Positions 43,753-56,519 are shown, counted from the first letter of the stretch. The stretch: 64,000 bases of DNA from Setophaga petechia (GCA_024362935.1 JANCRA010000065.1:1922001-1986000), one strand, 5' to 3'. Notes: a model not told the origin generated them from the sequence alone. Numbers and translations: made by a program.

Positions 43753-45494
43753 TTATATTCGCCTAACACCATGGCTTTTGCAGCGTTTCCCTGCTGGAAC
43801 TGATTGTCCTAGTGAAGCAATTCTGGAAAATCTTGCTTCCAATGGCTCTCCCCCCCCCTTGCAATATGCACATTGATTCAGGCTTAACCTTTGCATGACT
43901 GGTCTCCTACCTTGAATATTCCTTTTATGACCCCTGAAATCTGGGGTTCCCTTTTCCTTGTACCACTGCCCAGAGGTTCTGCTGCTGCTTTTTACTAGCT
44001 TCTCTTTCGCGATTGTTAAATACCTTCCAAGCAACTTCAAGTAGCTTATCTAAATTCCTTAACTCCTCTCCTTCTAATTTTGCAATTTTTTCCGAATGTC
44101 ATCTTGTGACTGACCCAAGAATATGAGAGCAAGCTGAACCTTTGCTTGTTCTGTGTCCATTTAGAGATCTGTATATTTTCTTGCTACCTCCTTAAGCCTT
44201 TCCAAAAACGCAATGGGAGATTTTTCTTTTCCTGCTGAACCTCATACAGTTTAGACCAGTTTATAGTTTTGGGTACAGCCTTCTGAACTCCTATTTGGAT
44301 CCACTCTTGATATTTCCATAGTCTCCTCATAAATAAATAATAAATAAATAAAAAAAATCATAAATAAATAAATAATAAATAAATAAAAATAAAATTTATT
44401 GATTTATATCAAATAAACTAGGGTCCCAATTTGGATCCTCAGTTGAGAAATTCACATCTAAATTCCCTGTTACTAGCCCATTTCTGATACCTTCTCTTGC
44501 CCTCTCTTTGGCTGCCTTAAGTACCATCTCTTTCTCAGTTGAATCCATCAGAGTATCTAATATTACTTGTATGTCATCCCAGTCAGGATTTTGAGTTTTT
44601 ATAACCATTTTTACTACTCGTGCCATTTTATCAGGATTTTCTCTATAAGTTCCGGCTGTTTGTTTCCAAATAACCAAATCTGCCGGAGTAAAAGGCACTT
44701 TTACAAATACTGGCCCCTCTATTCCTACACCTTGCCATAAGGGGGCAATTACAGTCCGTTTTTGTCTGCCTATGTCTTTTCTATCCATAACTGGGGCAAG
44801 GTTAGACCGACTCCTGGTTCTGTGGGCTACCGGGGTTGTTGACTCTCTCTCTCTTCTTTCTACCACAGTTAGATTTTGCTCATCTTCCGAGGAAGAGGGA
44901 TCAGGTGATGATGGGAGAGGAAGATAAAGAGGGAAGGGTGTACTAGATGAGACAGGTTCAGGGCTAGTTGGGTTAGGAGCAGGCAGTGGGATAGGGGCAG
45001 ATGAAGCAGGTGGGATAGGGTTACGTGCTCTTGTTCCTATTGGAGCTACCTGTAAATCAATATCTGTATAATCTTCCCTATTCAGGCTTTCTTTCAACAC
45101 CAAGTATTCTAAACAACGTTCCTCATAAACACCACACTTATTATTTGCAGACATTTTAACCACCAATAATCCACATTCATCCTGCCATTCTGGCTTTTCC
45201 TGCAAATAGAAAAACAAATCAACATACGGAACTTCATCCCATTTTCCTTCTTGTTTACAAAACAACATTAACTGTGAAATAGTGTTATATTGCAGAGTAC
45301 CATTTTTTTTTCTTTTTTTTTTTTCCATTTTCCAGGGCATATTCTGGCCACCATGAATTACAGTAATCAATCAACTTAGTTATACGTAATTCGTTCCCAA
45401 AATTACCCTGTTTCCAATGTGCTAAAAAGCACCCCAAAGGAGAATTTTGTGGGATTGGGGGTTTACTACCCAAAATCCCTTTAAGTTTCTCCAT
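43753..45494 (-). pseudogene. Gag remnant of the class I ERV, little edited
   Basis: The start MEKLKGILGS at 45494 opens a matrix domain. The frame breaks at an A-rich run (about 45310-45330) and resumes in 45370-44396 with a Pro/Ser-rich linker and the first part of capsid (VPFTPADLVIWKQ). An (AAAT)n microsatellite at about 44331-44398 interrupts capsid. Capsid resumes with a SPIAFLERLKE-like major homology region near 44220-44190. Part of a zinc knuckle (CAYC) is seen near 43870. All Trp codons in the 44396-45494 part are intact, unlike pol. Confidence 0.75.
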
Positions 45495-45773
45495 TCCAGA
45501 TGTACCACAGATTGCCGAACCTGCAACGCTTTCACGATTGTCTTACGGAACGGCGCCTAGGCTTGTACCACTAGGAATTCCTTTAGCCCAACCAAGCGCA
45601 GCTTTCGCCGCGTCTTATTGGCAGGCACCCGGACCAGGATAAAAGCACCTTACCTTTCTCCAGGGGACGTTGTGAGCGGCGGGAGCGGTCGCGGCCGATG
45701 GGCTCCCCGAGAATCCCTCGGTGTCAGCTGGAGCGTGATCGAGTCACGAACTCGCTCAGCAGCACTCACAGGG

Positions 45774-45790
45774 TTCCATCTGGGTCGCCA
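45774..45790 (-). other. Probable primer binding site of the class I ERV
   Basis: The - strand reads TGGCGACCCAGATGGAA five bases inside the 5' LTR. It has the TGG start expected for pairing with a tRNA 3' end. I cannot assign the tRNA with certainty; an arginine-type tRNA is a guess. Confidence 0.5.
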
Positions 45791-45795
45791 AAAAA

Positions 45796-46149
45796 TGTTA
45801 GCGTTCAAAAACACATAATCACGGAGTGATTATATGCGGTGCTTTTTATTAAGAGCTCTGGGAATTGGGGTATTGCAACCCAAATCTAATTCCGACCATA
45901 CATTTGAGGTGAAGGTGTTTTATACTCTATCGTTACATAACTTTCATGTTAATTATTAAACTTACATTGTTCTATTGTATACGTAGATTCTTACAGTTAT
46001 ATAATAATTATACTTAATTACTAAACAATCATCACATCTAACAATTATATCATTTATCATACTGCTCACGAAGGTGCAGTGATCTGAGAAAACACAAAGC
46101 CTAACATTTTAGAGTTCTATCTTTAACATTTTCCAGTGTTCCACTATCA
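45796..46149 (-). repeat. 5' LTR of the hypermutated class I ERV
   Basis: 354 bp, TGTTAGCG to CACTATCA on the + strand. It differs from the other LTR at roughly 5% of sites plus small indels, so the insertion is not recent. The base after its end (46150) is already inside the class II ERV gag frame. Confidence 0.9.
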
Positions 46150-47570
46150 CCACCCCGCAGAGGCTCTGCAGGCAGCGCCTCTCTCAGCATCCCGCTCCTC
46201 CCCCGTGTCGGGGGCTGGGGGCCCCCGCACTGGTCTCGTTCCGGCCCATGCTGGATTTGCGGGCTGTGCTGGCACCTGCATCCACCAAGGCATCCCCTGC
46301 CGGAGCTGCGGCACGGCAGGGCGCTGAGGTATTTACCTTTAGCGCAACTGCTGACACGGCCAGTGGGAGGCCGGTGAGTGCCCGGGGCCATGGCGCTTTC
46401 TCATCAAATCATTGGACGCTTCCTGCGTGCCAGGTGACTGTGCGTGCAAAGCACCCCGAGCGTTTCTGGCGAGACGCCAAGACTAAGACGGACGAGATGA
46501 ATGAGCCTCTTTCCTCGCGGCATCTGCAGGGTTGCGGAGTGAGGTCCTCTGGCTCTGCCGGTGCTGCAGGGGGCGCGGGGGCAAGTGCTGTTGTCCTGGC
46601 TCCCAGCCAATCATCCCTTGTCCCCATGGGGCCCAAGGGCTGGGACACAGCAGGTGTGGTGGCTTTCCCAGGGGGTCCCCAGGCTTTCCCTGTGATCAGG
46701 GGTGTTGCTCATGACACCCATGAATCCCTTTCCTATAAGCTGGAGAAGGAATTCCACAAAGCAGTTGCTCAGCATGGTTTGGGGTCTGCTGAGGTTATGC
46801 AGACTCTCCAGAGGATTGTTAGGGATGTGCTGACCCCTCATGATCTCCGTTGTGTGGCACATTCTCTTTTTGACCCTGTGCAATTTGGTGGTTTTGAGTC
46901 CAAGTGGGCTCATTTGGCGGCCCAAGCCGTGGTGCAGAATGCTGCACTGGCGCAGCAGGACCCCAGGCGTGGGGTTGATGCTGACATGCTAATGGGGACA
47001 GGGCATTATGAGAATGTTCAGGGGCAGATTGGATTTGATCCCCTTGTGCTTGACCAGTGCCACACACTGGGCATGGCAGCGATTGTCCAGACCCTGGAGA
47101 TGGCTGCTCCGAAGCAGCCGTTTTTGACCATTGTCCAGGGGGATGATGAGCCTTTCATGGAACTTGCGGCGAGGTTGATTGCATCCGTGGAGAGGCAGGT
47201 GCCTGATCCTCTGGCTAGGAGTGTTATGATTGCAAACCTTGTCAGGTGTCATTGCAATGCTGCTTGTAGGAAGGTCATAGTGGCTCTGCCTGGTGTCCCT
47301 ACTACCTCCGAGATGGCAGAGGCCTGTGCAGACATCGTTCCCCTGGGTCGGAAGCTGGCCGCTGTGGCTGCCACTGTGCAACCGGTTTGGGCGGTGCCGC
47401 AGGGCAAACGGCCACAGCAGGGGACTGCACAGGCTGGCAAGAAGCGAAGGAAGAAAGTGCAGAAGGTCAAATTCCCCATGTTCTTGTGCAGTCGGTGTGG
47501 TAGGCTGAATCACATGTCCAATGTTTGCAAGGCAACTGTTCATGTTAACGGCCAGGCTTTGCCAGGTTAG
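46150..47570 (+). pseudogene. Class II (betaretrovirus-like) ERV gag, 5'-truncated
   Basis: The frame is open from the junction at about 46152, through the first ATG at 46248, to TAG at 47568-47570, so the true gag start has been lost. Visible are a Gly/Ala-rich linker, a capsid with helices and a conserved QGDDEPFMELAARL-type major homology region near 47145, and one zinc knuckle CSRCGRLNHMSNVC at about 47487-47528. No internal stop occurs over about 470 codons, but matrix and the 5' LTR are missing. Confidence 0.85.
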
Positions 47571-48370
47571 GGAAAAATCAGGTGGAGTGCACAGGAGGCG
47601 CGTGCAGACACAAGCTTCTCTCCAGACCCCGGAGCCGATGGATGTCTCCTTTGCCGGCTTGCAGCCGGCACCCACGGATCAGCAGGTGTGGATGTCTGCA
47701 CGGCAGCAACAGTTGCCTTAGAATCTTCTGAGATACGCAAGGTTCCCCTGGATGCCTTTGGCCCCTTGGGTGGGGGCATGAGTGCTCTCCTTATGGGGAG
47801 GTCCAGTGCCACCCTTCAGGGCATCATTGTTCACCTGGGGCTCATTGATGCGGAGTTCCCAGGGCAGATTTGTGCCATGGTCTCCACACCCACCCCCCTG
47901 TCACGATCCCGAGAGGGATGTGGCTCGCTCAACTTGTGCCTTTTAAGTCCTCTGTTCACAGGACAGCTGACCAGTCACGTGGAGCTGGTGGCTTTGGATC
48001 CACTGGGCCGCCTCAAGTTCACTGGACTGCCATCCTGACCAAGGACCGTCCCGAGATGCTGTGTACCCTGTCTGTTCCTGGTGTGGCGCCATTGGAAATC
48101 CACCTCTGCAGGCTTCTCGACAGCGGTGCTGACATCACAGTTCTCTCCCTGGCCGCCTGGCCCCCAGAGTGGCCCTTGGATGCGGTGGGGACATCTGTCG
48201 CAGGCCTGGGAGGGACGGTACAATGCTATGTGAACCAGCGGCCTGTGCTGGTCACAAACCTGGAGGGACAGACGGCCTGGGTTAGGCCTCATGTTACTTC
48301 TGCTCCTGCCAACCTTTGGGGGAGGGATGTTCTGTCTGTCTGGGGGGTGTGCATCGGGACGGATTTTTGA
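47571..48370 (+). pseudogene. Class II ERV dUTPase-protease region, frameshifted
   Basis: A dUTPase is recognisable: VDVCTAATVALESSE, then MGRSSATLQG (about 47793-47822) and GLIDAEFPGQI. Its last motif (IPRGMWLAQLVPF) lies in another frame after about 47895. Protease follows with the active-site LLDSGADITVL (Asp at 48119-48121) and a GTSVAGLGGT flap region, ending at TGA 48368-48370. A dUTPase fused ahead of protease is characteristic of betaretroviruses. The frame change inside dUTPase makes the enzyme broken as read. Confidence 0.8.
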
Positions 48371-49260
48371 TGGGGGCCACTGCAGTGAAGGGTGCAGAGT
48401 GTCTGACGCCTCCTATATGGTGGTTGGTGGACAAACCTGTATGGGAAAAATAGTGGCCCCTTCCTAAAGATAAATTGGACGCCCTTCGGAATCTGGTGCA
48501 GGAGCAGTTGGACCAGGGCCATCTAGAGCCTTCTTCCAGTCCCTGGAACGCTCCTCTCTTCTGCATCAAAAAGAAATCTGGGAAACGGAGGTTGTTGCAG
48601 GACCTCCAAAAGGTTAATGCCGTGGTGGAAAGCATGGGAACATTGCAGGCGAGCATGCCATCGCCTACCATGCTTCCCGCGGACTGGCCGGTCCTCATTG
48701 TGGATCTGAAGGATCGTTTCTATACAATTCTTTTGCATCCCGATGATAGACCAAAGTTTGCCTTCTCGGTACCAGCGATTAACGAGGCTGAGCCCACACA
48801 GAGATATCAATGGAGGACACTGCCTCAGGGAATGCGCAATTCTCCTGCCATATGCCAGTGGTATGTGGCCCGTGCCTTGTCTGGAGTTCGCAAACAGTTT
48901 CCTGATGCACGTCTGTATCATTATATGGACAACATTTTGGTGGCCACGTCCACCCAGGATGAGCTGCTGAGGATTCAGCCTTGGTTGCTTGATGTTTTGC
49001 ATGCTCATGGACTGCAGGTGGCTCCAGAAAAGGTTCAACAACAACCACCTTGGAAGTACTTGGGGGTCAAAATTCTGGAACGGACGATCCATCACCAGGA
49101 GGTGCAATTTGTGCATTCTGTGAAGACACTAAATGATGTTCAGAAATTGGTAGGTGTCATCACTTGGTTACTTCTGTACTTGGGACTAACCAACGCACAG
49201 CTGTCTCCTCTGTATGATTTGTTGAAAGGAGATTCTGATTTAAAGTCACTCGGACACTGA
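48371..49260 (+). pseudogene. Class II ERV reverse transcriptase with altered catalytic motif
   Basis: The RT fingers and palm are continuous from about 48454 (KDKLDALRNLVQEQL, SPWNAPLFCIKKKSGKRR, WRTLPQGMRNSP) to a stop at 49258-49260. A TAG at 48451-48453 cuts the N-terminus. The metal-binding YMDD box reads YMDN (AAC at 48931-48933), which should abolish polymerase activity. The thumb continues in another frame after about 49250. Confidence 0.85.
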
Positions 49261-50923
49261 CCCCTGAGGCACGTGAGGCTTTGGAGATGCTTCAGCGAGC
49301 TGTTTCGGCTTGCCAAGTTTATCGCATTGACCCCTCCGTTGATGTCACTGTGTTCATCACCACTCCAGGTTTGTATCCCACGGGCATCATTGGCCATTGG
49401 AGTGACAAATGGTCTGATTCCTTGCACGTTCTGGAATGGGTCTCCTGCCCCATCAGCCGCAGAAGACGGCAACTGCATTGTTTGAGCTGATTGCTCGTTT
49501 GATAATCAAATGCCGGCAACGGTGTTTGCAACTGATGGGTGCGGATCCTGCAAAGATCATACTCCCGGTGCAACGGGAGGATTTTGATTGGAGCTTTGCA
49601 AACAGTGTGTCCCTGCAGAGTGCTCTGGAAAATTTTTCAGAGCAGATCACTTATCATCATAGGCTACTGCATATGGCGAAATCCACACAAATTTCTTTGC
49701 GGCCCAAAAATAGTCAGGAACCTGTGCAAGGACCCACCGCCTTTACTGACAGTTCAGGGAAAACAGGAAAGGCCATTGTTACCTGGAGGGACGGATCTGA
49801 GTGGCAGGTTCTGGAAGGCCATGAGGATGGGTCAGCCCAATTGGTTGAATTGAGGGCTGTTGTCACGGCATTTGAGAAATTTTCCCAGGAACCTTTCAAC
49901 TTGGTCACGGATTCCGCCTATATGGCTGATATCGCACAGCGGTTGGGTCATTCGGGTTTGAAGGAGGTCAGTAATCCTGCCTTGTTTCATTTACTGAAGA
50001 CCTTGTGGTGTGCCATTCAGGCCCGGGTTCATCCCTTTTATGTTCTGCATGTGAGGAGTCACACTGATTTGCCAGGCTTTATTGTGGAAGGTAACGCGAG
50101 GGCTGACAAGTTGGCTAACCCAGCGTGGGTGGCGCCTCAGCCTGATACACTCGCGCAGGCCGAGGCATCGCATGGGTTTTTCCACCAAAATGCACATACC
50201 CTGCAGAAGCAGTTTCAGCTGACGCCAACTGAGGTTCGTGACATTGTTGAGTCATGTGATGACTGCCATGCACTTGCTCCGCCTTTGCCAGCAGGGGTAA
50301 ACCCCAGGGGCCTTAGGGCCTTGGAGCTTTGGCAGACCGATGTCACTCAGATTGCCGAGTTTGGTCGGTTCAAGTATGTGCATGTCACGGTGGACACGTT
50401 CTCCTCTGCGATGTGGGCTTCAGCTCACACTGGGGAGAAGGCCCGTGATGTCCTCGCCCACTGGAGGCAGGCCTTTGCCGTTCTGGGCACACCTTCTGCT
50501 GTGAAAGCCGACAATGGTCCTGCTTACGCATCGCAAAAGGTGCGGCAGTTCCTGCAGTTGTGGGGTGTCTCGCACAAGTTTGGTATCCCTCATTCTCCCA
50601 CTGGTCAGGCTATTGTGGAACGCACTCATGGTACTCTGAAGCGGGTTCTTCAAAAACAAGAACGGGGAATGCAGGGTGAAACCCCCCACAGTCGGTTGGC
50701 AAAAGCTTTGTGCACAATTAATCATCTCACTGTGCTACAGAGCTCAAATAACCCTGTCATTTTGAATCACCATCTCTTGTTACAGGCTGTGGACGAGGCA
50801 CATCAGCCTCGGGTGAAGGTTCGGGTGAGGAATTTAGTCACCAAACAGTGGGAAGGTCCCTATGACCTTATCGCTTTGGGGCGCGGGTATGCTTGTGTAT
50901 CCACAGATACTGGGGTACGCTGA
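49261..50923 (+). pseudogene. Class II ERV RNase H and integrase
   Basis: The connection domain occupies 49281-49490 in one frame. From 49436 a 495-codon frame runs on: RNase H (FTDSSGKTGKA, ELRAV, VTDSAYMAD), then integrase with an N-terminal zinc domain ending ESCDDC. The full catalytic triad is present: Asp at 50339-50341, Asp at 50510-50512 and Glu at 50618-50620. This gives D-D-35-E spacing. The C-terminus has WEGPYDLI. This portion is open and looks little decayed, yet upstream frameshifts (about 49250 and 49450) separate it from RT. Confidence 0.88.
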
Positions 50924-51171
50924 GTACCTTCGAAATGTGTTCGCCCTGACCTGCGACCGCAGAGGCAGAATCCAGCCGACGAGCAGGATGGAAACCGTGA
51001 CCAACCTGAAAGGCATCAGGCGGGTGAATCATTGAGTGATGACTCGGATGCAGATGATGAGAGTGATCACTGCGATGATTCCTCTGCAAATGGACACTGA
51101 ACATTGTTCATGTTTCCTTTTTCGCATTGCTCATTTTCTTTTCCTTTTTTTCTTTTTTAAACAGAAAAGGG
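50924..51171 (+). other. Short gap between integrase and 3' LTR; no env
   Basis: Only about 250 bases separate the integrase stop from the LTR. No envelope frame fits. A pyrimidine run, then AAACAGAAAAGGG just before 51172, is the likely polypurine tract. Confidence 0.7.
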
Positions 51172-51470
51172 TGAGATTTCACCCTGGTATTTTAAGATTT
51201 TCTAAGCCTGCTGATGTTGACATTCTTGTAGGGAATTTTCTCACGCACTTTCTTGTAAATAACGTACTGTTTGCATTCCTTCAATGGAGGAGGAGAGAGT
51301 TGATGGACTGTTGGTTTAACCAGTGTCATTGGAGAGGTATCACTGTCACCCTCCAATCAGCTGTCACCTTTGTAAAACTATAAATATTGGAGTCAGAAAA
51401 ATAAACGTCCCTTTTTTCCTTTCACCTTGAGAGCAGGTGTGCTTGTGTTCTTTCGTGTCCTATAGCAACA
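51172..51470 (+). repeat. 3' LTR of the class II ERV
   Basis: TG...CA ends (TGAGATTTCA to TATAGCAACA), 299 bp. It has a TATA-like CTATAAATATT at about 51378 and AATAAA at 51400-51405. No partner LTR exists at the other end. The exact ends are inferred. Confidence 0.6.
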
Positions 51471-54400
51471 GCCTCCCTCAGCTTTTGCCATGTCCTGTTT
51501 GTCTTCAGTAGTGACTGACACCCTGCCCTGTCCCACAGCTCCATCCTGGCTCTGCAGGTGGCTTCCTGGGTGAGCTCACTCCTTGTGAGAGACACTTCTG
51601 GAGTTCACGTTCTCTTCAGGCCTGCACCAGCAATACTCCTTCCTGACATCCACACTCTTGTTAGAAAACTGGGTCATTCAGGAGAAAAGGATGCAAGGAA
51701 AGATCCTCAGATGGAAGTCAGAGAACCTCTATGGCCATCTCAGTATATGGAGGAGGACCAAGGTGTTTCTTCTCCCTCTTTTGTCAACTGAGAATTCTGA
51801 CCAGCAGTAACAGAGACTCTCCTAAGGCCCCATTAACGAATGCACTTACACAGCCCTGGGGATGCCAGTGAAGGAAACCATGTGTCATGTAATGCGTGGC
51901 ATGTATGAACAGAGTCACCAAACACCACCTAAACATGGAATTGTTCCACCTCTCTGGGACAGGCAGAAATTTAAAGAATTAACTGCGGCCTTAAGGGCAG
52001 AAGAGGCTAGAGGAGGAAAACAACTCTGAGGGGAAAAAACCACCATCTCTGGAGGGGGAAACATCTCTGGCGGCTCGGAATTGGTCGAGGCAACATGTCT
52101 CTATTCCTCTCCTGAAAGGGATGCTTTAGGTGACATTTGCACCTCCAACTGCCTTGGACCAGAGCCAGGAAGATTCATTTATGTAAATGTTAACTAAATA
52201 GATAGGTAGGAAGATAGACAGATAGATCTCACTACTATAATCTCCCTTTACTCTCCTCTCTGTTGCTACACACATCAAAACTTGGTAGCCAGTGTTCCAA
52301 TCAGCAGCAATCCTGGGATTTCTCTCCTGTTGCTCAAAAAAGCACACTCTTGGGGAATCTGGAGCATGTAGGACCTTATGGAAAGCAATCAGACCCAGAG
52401 CATTGCACTGGGAACTGCACTCTGTGCATCTGTGCTCGGGCAAGTTCTCTTAGACTCAACCACACTGACGGTGCTGAAGTGGCTGGAATCAGAAATGCAG
52501 CCCAGCCCCTCCCAGCTCCTGTCATCTCTGAGGAACAGCTGGAATGCAAAGCATTGATCTCCTGCTCAATTCCCAAACATAACACACTCCGATTCCCTGG
52601 GCTGCAGAAAGTCTCAGGTACTATTCAACTCAAAGAGATCTTAAAGGCCATGCATCAAGGCCTGGAAACCCAAAAGCTCCATCTTCATCAAGTTCCACTA
52701 AGGGTGCGGAATGACTTCCAGAGCATGATAAGGGCAGAAAGGATTGTGCAGAAGCATCCCTGCTTGCTGGAAAAAGAGAAAATGAACAGGGCTTCTCCTC
52801 CTTGGAAACCCACAAACCACAAGATGGAAGTGTCAGCCACTCCAGTGTCTAAAGCCCTTGGATGCAGTGAGGGGATGTCTGGCGGGGAAACAGCCCTTGT
52901 GCTGAGCACTGTCATGCAGGGATTGATGGAAGTCTGCCTGAAGGTCCCTCACGAGGCTCCCGTTGTCCAGGCCAAAGCTACCTCAGCACCTCCTCCCTGG
53001 CCTTGTGCTGCACCCCCTTGCCCAGCTCCCCTGTCCTTGTGTGCACACGCTGCAGCCCCTCCATGGCTTTGTGCTTCCCAGGGCCCACAGCTGCACACAG
53101 CACTCCAGCTGTGGCCGCAGCGCTGCCCAGCACAGGGCCACGCTCCCTGCCCTGCTCCAGCTGCCCCCCTGCTGCTGGCACTGGCCACCGTGCCCTCGGC
53201 CTTCCTGGCCCCCTGGCCACACGCTGCCTCACCTTCAGCTGCTCAAGGCCGCCAGCCCTGCGTCCTTTTGGCCCACGCAGCTCCCCAGCCACAAAGGTGC
53301 CCATTGCACTGCAGATACAGCAGGCACCATTGCAAGATGGCCTTCCTTGTCTACCACCTCATGTTCCAAGTACGTATTATACAGTTTGATAGGAAGAGGA
53401 TTCTTAGTCACTCTGTTTATATTAAAATAAACTACTTTAACTGTAGAAGAAATTGCTCTTGGTTAAATTTTCCTATCTGCTTTCAGCAAGCATTGTTCTC
53501 TTTGCAGAACTAGGTTTTTAGTTCTTCAAGGCTCTGAGATGGAAATTTTAAAATATCTATCTCTGCCTTTGTTATTGTTTTTGCAGGAATGAAAATGGAT
53601 TTTCTTTTGGCCTTCCTAGCTGGCCCTCTACAGTCTACTGCTACTGGCCAAGCTAAAATATTCCTCTACAATTCCTAAACACCAGGAACATGAAATGTTC
53701 CTTTCTCACTTACCTCAGGATCTTCCACACTGCTGAATACACGCTTCAAGTGACCTGTAGTGGGAAGGGAAAATTAACCAGATGCTGTCAGAAAACTGCC
53801 TGGGCTGCTGAATCCCACAGAACAAGTCAACCCAAACAGAGATGATTTCCCGTTTACCAACTTCCCTCCTGGAGACACATTTCATTCACACAGCCAGCAA
53901 GGGATCAGGACAATATTCTTGCTTGTGCCTACACTTCGGCCTGTTTTGCCAGTAAATGAATACAAACATGATCACGAAAATGCAAATTGTTCTTTAACAC
54001 TCAATGCTCCTTTTCTACCAAACACATAAAACAGCTTCTAAAATCCTCTCCTTCAGGTTTTCTTTTTTTTTCAATCAGTAACGTGCACTAGTTCTCATTG
54101 ACTTCCAGGAAACAGTTGCCCAGAAAAGCTTCCCAAAATCCCCCTGAGCTGTGGCAGTTCTGTTGTGGAAGAGCACAGCAGCACCTCTAGGGTTCAGGAG
54201 CAGACACTCACTGCTTTAGAGTTTGCACTTCCTTTCCAAGGGAGTAACTATTTTAGCACTCAGTAAAAGGTCAAGTTAGACAGTCAAATCCCTTCATGAC
54301 AAATCTTAGAAAGAAAGAAACTTTCCCTGAATTCTGGGAACAACTGCAGAGTTTTTAGAAGGCATTCCCTGTAGGTCTGCCAGTCTACATTTTCAAAGGT

Positions 54401-56519
54401 GTCTTGCTTGTCCCAGCAAACTGAGGAAATGACAGACTCTGCTGCCACAGACTCTCCATGGAGGGAACAGAGCCCCTGCAGCTTCCCTTGCAAATGCTGC
54501 CCCTGTGGCTACAGACACCCCCTTTTAGCTGAATGCCTTGACAGGAGCTTTACCAAACCAGCGGCATCCTAATGCTCTTTCTGTTTCAAAATCAGAAACT
54601 CAGCCACCAAAAAAGAGCAGGAAGGCATACAAAAGCCAGGTTAGGATACACCCTAACCTAAGCAGAAGGGAAACCTCTACTTACGGTAGAAGTGTGTCAT
54701 GTAGTAGGCAGAAAAAGTAATGCCATGGGCAGCAAAAGCTGCCGTGGCCAGATGGTGAAACATGGTAGCAGTGTTGTGGGAGTTCACCACAACACGAGAA
54801 AACACAGAGCTCTTGTCAGTGGGCAGCTACCCGCTGACAAAGGCGCCAACCAGGAAAGTTCTCCTCAACTGAGCAAGGCCTAGGGCTGCTCTGACACTCA
54901 GGCCTTCTGTGCACCAAGGCAACCTTCTGATGTCACTGTGACCAGGTGGCAACCATGCCCTGACATCACAAAGCAAACGCTCCATGTTGGTTGTGAATTT
55001 ATGCAAAGCAATAACCAACCTTCCCTGCAGCAAACACAAAAGAGCCTGGGAAGTTCTCCTCTGACACAAAGCAGCACAAATTCCCTTCATGGGCCAAACC
55101 CTGTTGTTCAGGGGATCCAAGAGGAACTCCAAGAGTGCCCCAAGCACGTACAGCCTGTACCCCAACTGAGCACTCAGATGGGACACAAGCAAAGGAAACC
55201 AGAGCAAGAAAATGGCCCACAGCATTGCACATGCGAGAAATTACTCTCACTTTTAAAATTTTAAAGGTTTAGTAAACCTTAGCAAAGGACTGAATAAGGA
55301 AAAATTGCAGCATTGGGAGTCTCCATGACTAGCAGACGTGTTCATCTAAAAAAGGATGCTCTGCCTTTTATACCCTTAGCTCCTCCAAAAGTTTTGTCAG
55401 TCAACTCTTTCTCTGCTGTCTGTTGGTGGAGATTACTTTCTTGCATCTTGACTGGAGGTCAGGTGTTTTTACACCCTGCCTGCTGGTCCCAAACCAGCCC
55501 TCCCCACATGCCTTGACTTCCAAGGCTGTTACAAGGGGGACAGGAAAGAAGACTATGGGAGGATTTATTACAATATCATCACTGCAAATTTGAATATCCA
55601 CATAACATCTACTTCTTAATTGTCAGAGCCAACCATTGCATTACTCGTCTAGAACACACACAACCAGGCGAGAAGCCACTGTTGGCATAAGAGCTGAAAT
55701 GCTTCCTAACAAATCTCCCCACATATTTGCCCCTTTATTGGACATGCCCAGGGCTCTGGTGCCTGTACATCTCTGCCTTCCTTCCCCTTTGGCAGCAGTC
55801 GAACTGGCAGCATCTACCCCCAGCAGCAGCTGCTCCAAGCTGGGAACGCCACTGGCGGTGCTGATTTCCAGAGGCTCCTGTGTGCCAGGGGAAGCCAAGG
55901 CAGGAGCGGGTTGAACGGTGCTGGCGCTGCTGCTGCTGCTCTGTGCCAGAGAGCCCCGGCTGGGCAGGGCACGGTGCCCACTGCGCTGCGGGCTCCTTCT
56001 CCTGCCACAGCTGGGCACCCCTGGGAACAAGGCATGACAACTTGTGGGCAAACCAAGGGCTGTCTGGGGCTGCACTGCTCTGCACACACCCAGGACACCT
56101 GCAGCACAGAATTTTAACCCTCAAACTGGTAAACCAAAGGGAAACAGCTGGAAAAGATTTTATTTTGACCATTCTTACCTGCTCAACAGAAGTCTTCAAA
56201 ATGAACATTACCAAGCAGGGCCCGATCCACACTGCCAGCTCAGTGTGAGAAAAGAGGCAATCCTTGATCTCAGCACTGGGTGTGTGGGGAATCACTTCCC
56301 TAATACGTCTCACCTATTAGTATTTATCCATGGATCTAAGACATATTCAATACTTTGCTGAAACTCACAGGCTAAATATTCCCCCAAATTATTTGAGTTA
56401 CTGATTGATACTTATGGACTTATTGATACTTAAATCACTTCTCAGAATTTACTGACATGAGAATAGTAGTGTCCTGTAGGTCCCTGCTTGTTTTTGTCAC
56501 AGGTTCGGGAGGAGACCCA
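51471..56519. other. Long stretch without convincing gene
   Basis: Most frames are short. The longest (52263-53513, 416 codons +) has no domain. Its second half crosses a C-rich, low-complexity, repeat-like block (52970-53330). I see no splice-consistent gene model, RNA gene or clear ERV. Some segments (54530-55250, 55640-56100) are moderately GC-rich but give no recognisable protein. Confidence 0.5.

Noticed and set aside
52263..53513. 416-codon open frame
   Set aside because: No domain, composition shifts midway into a C-rich repeat-like block, and no splice or promoter support.
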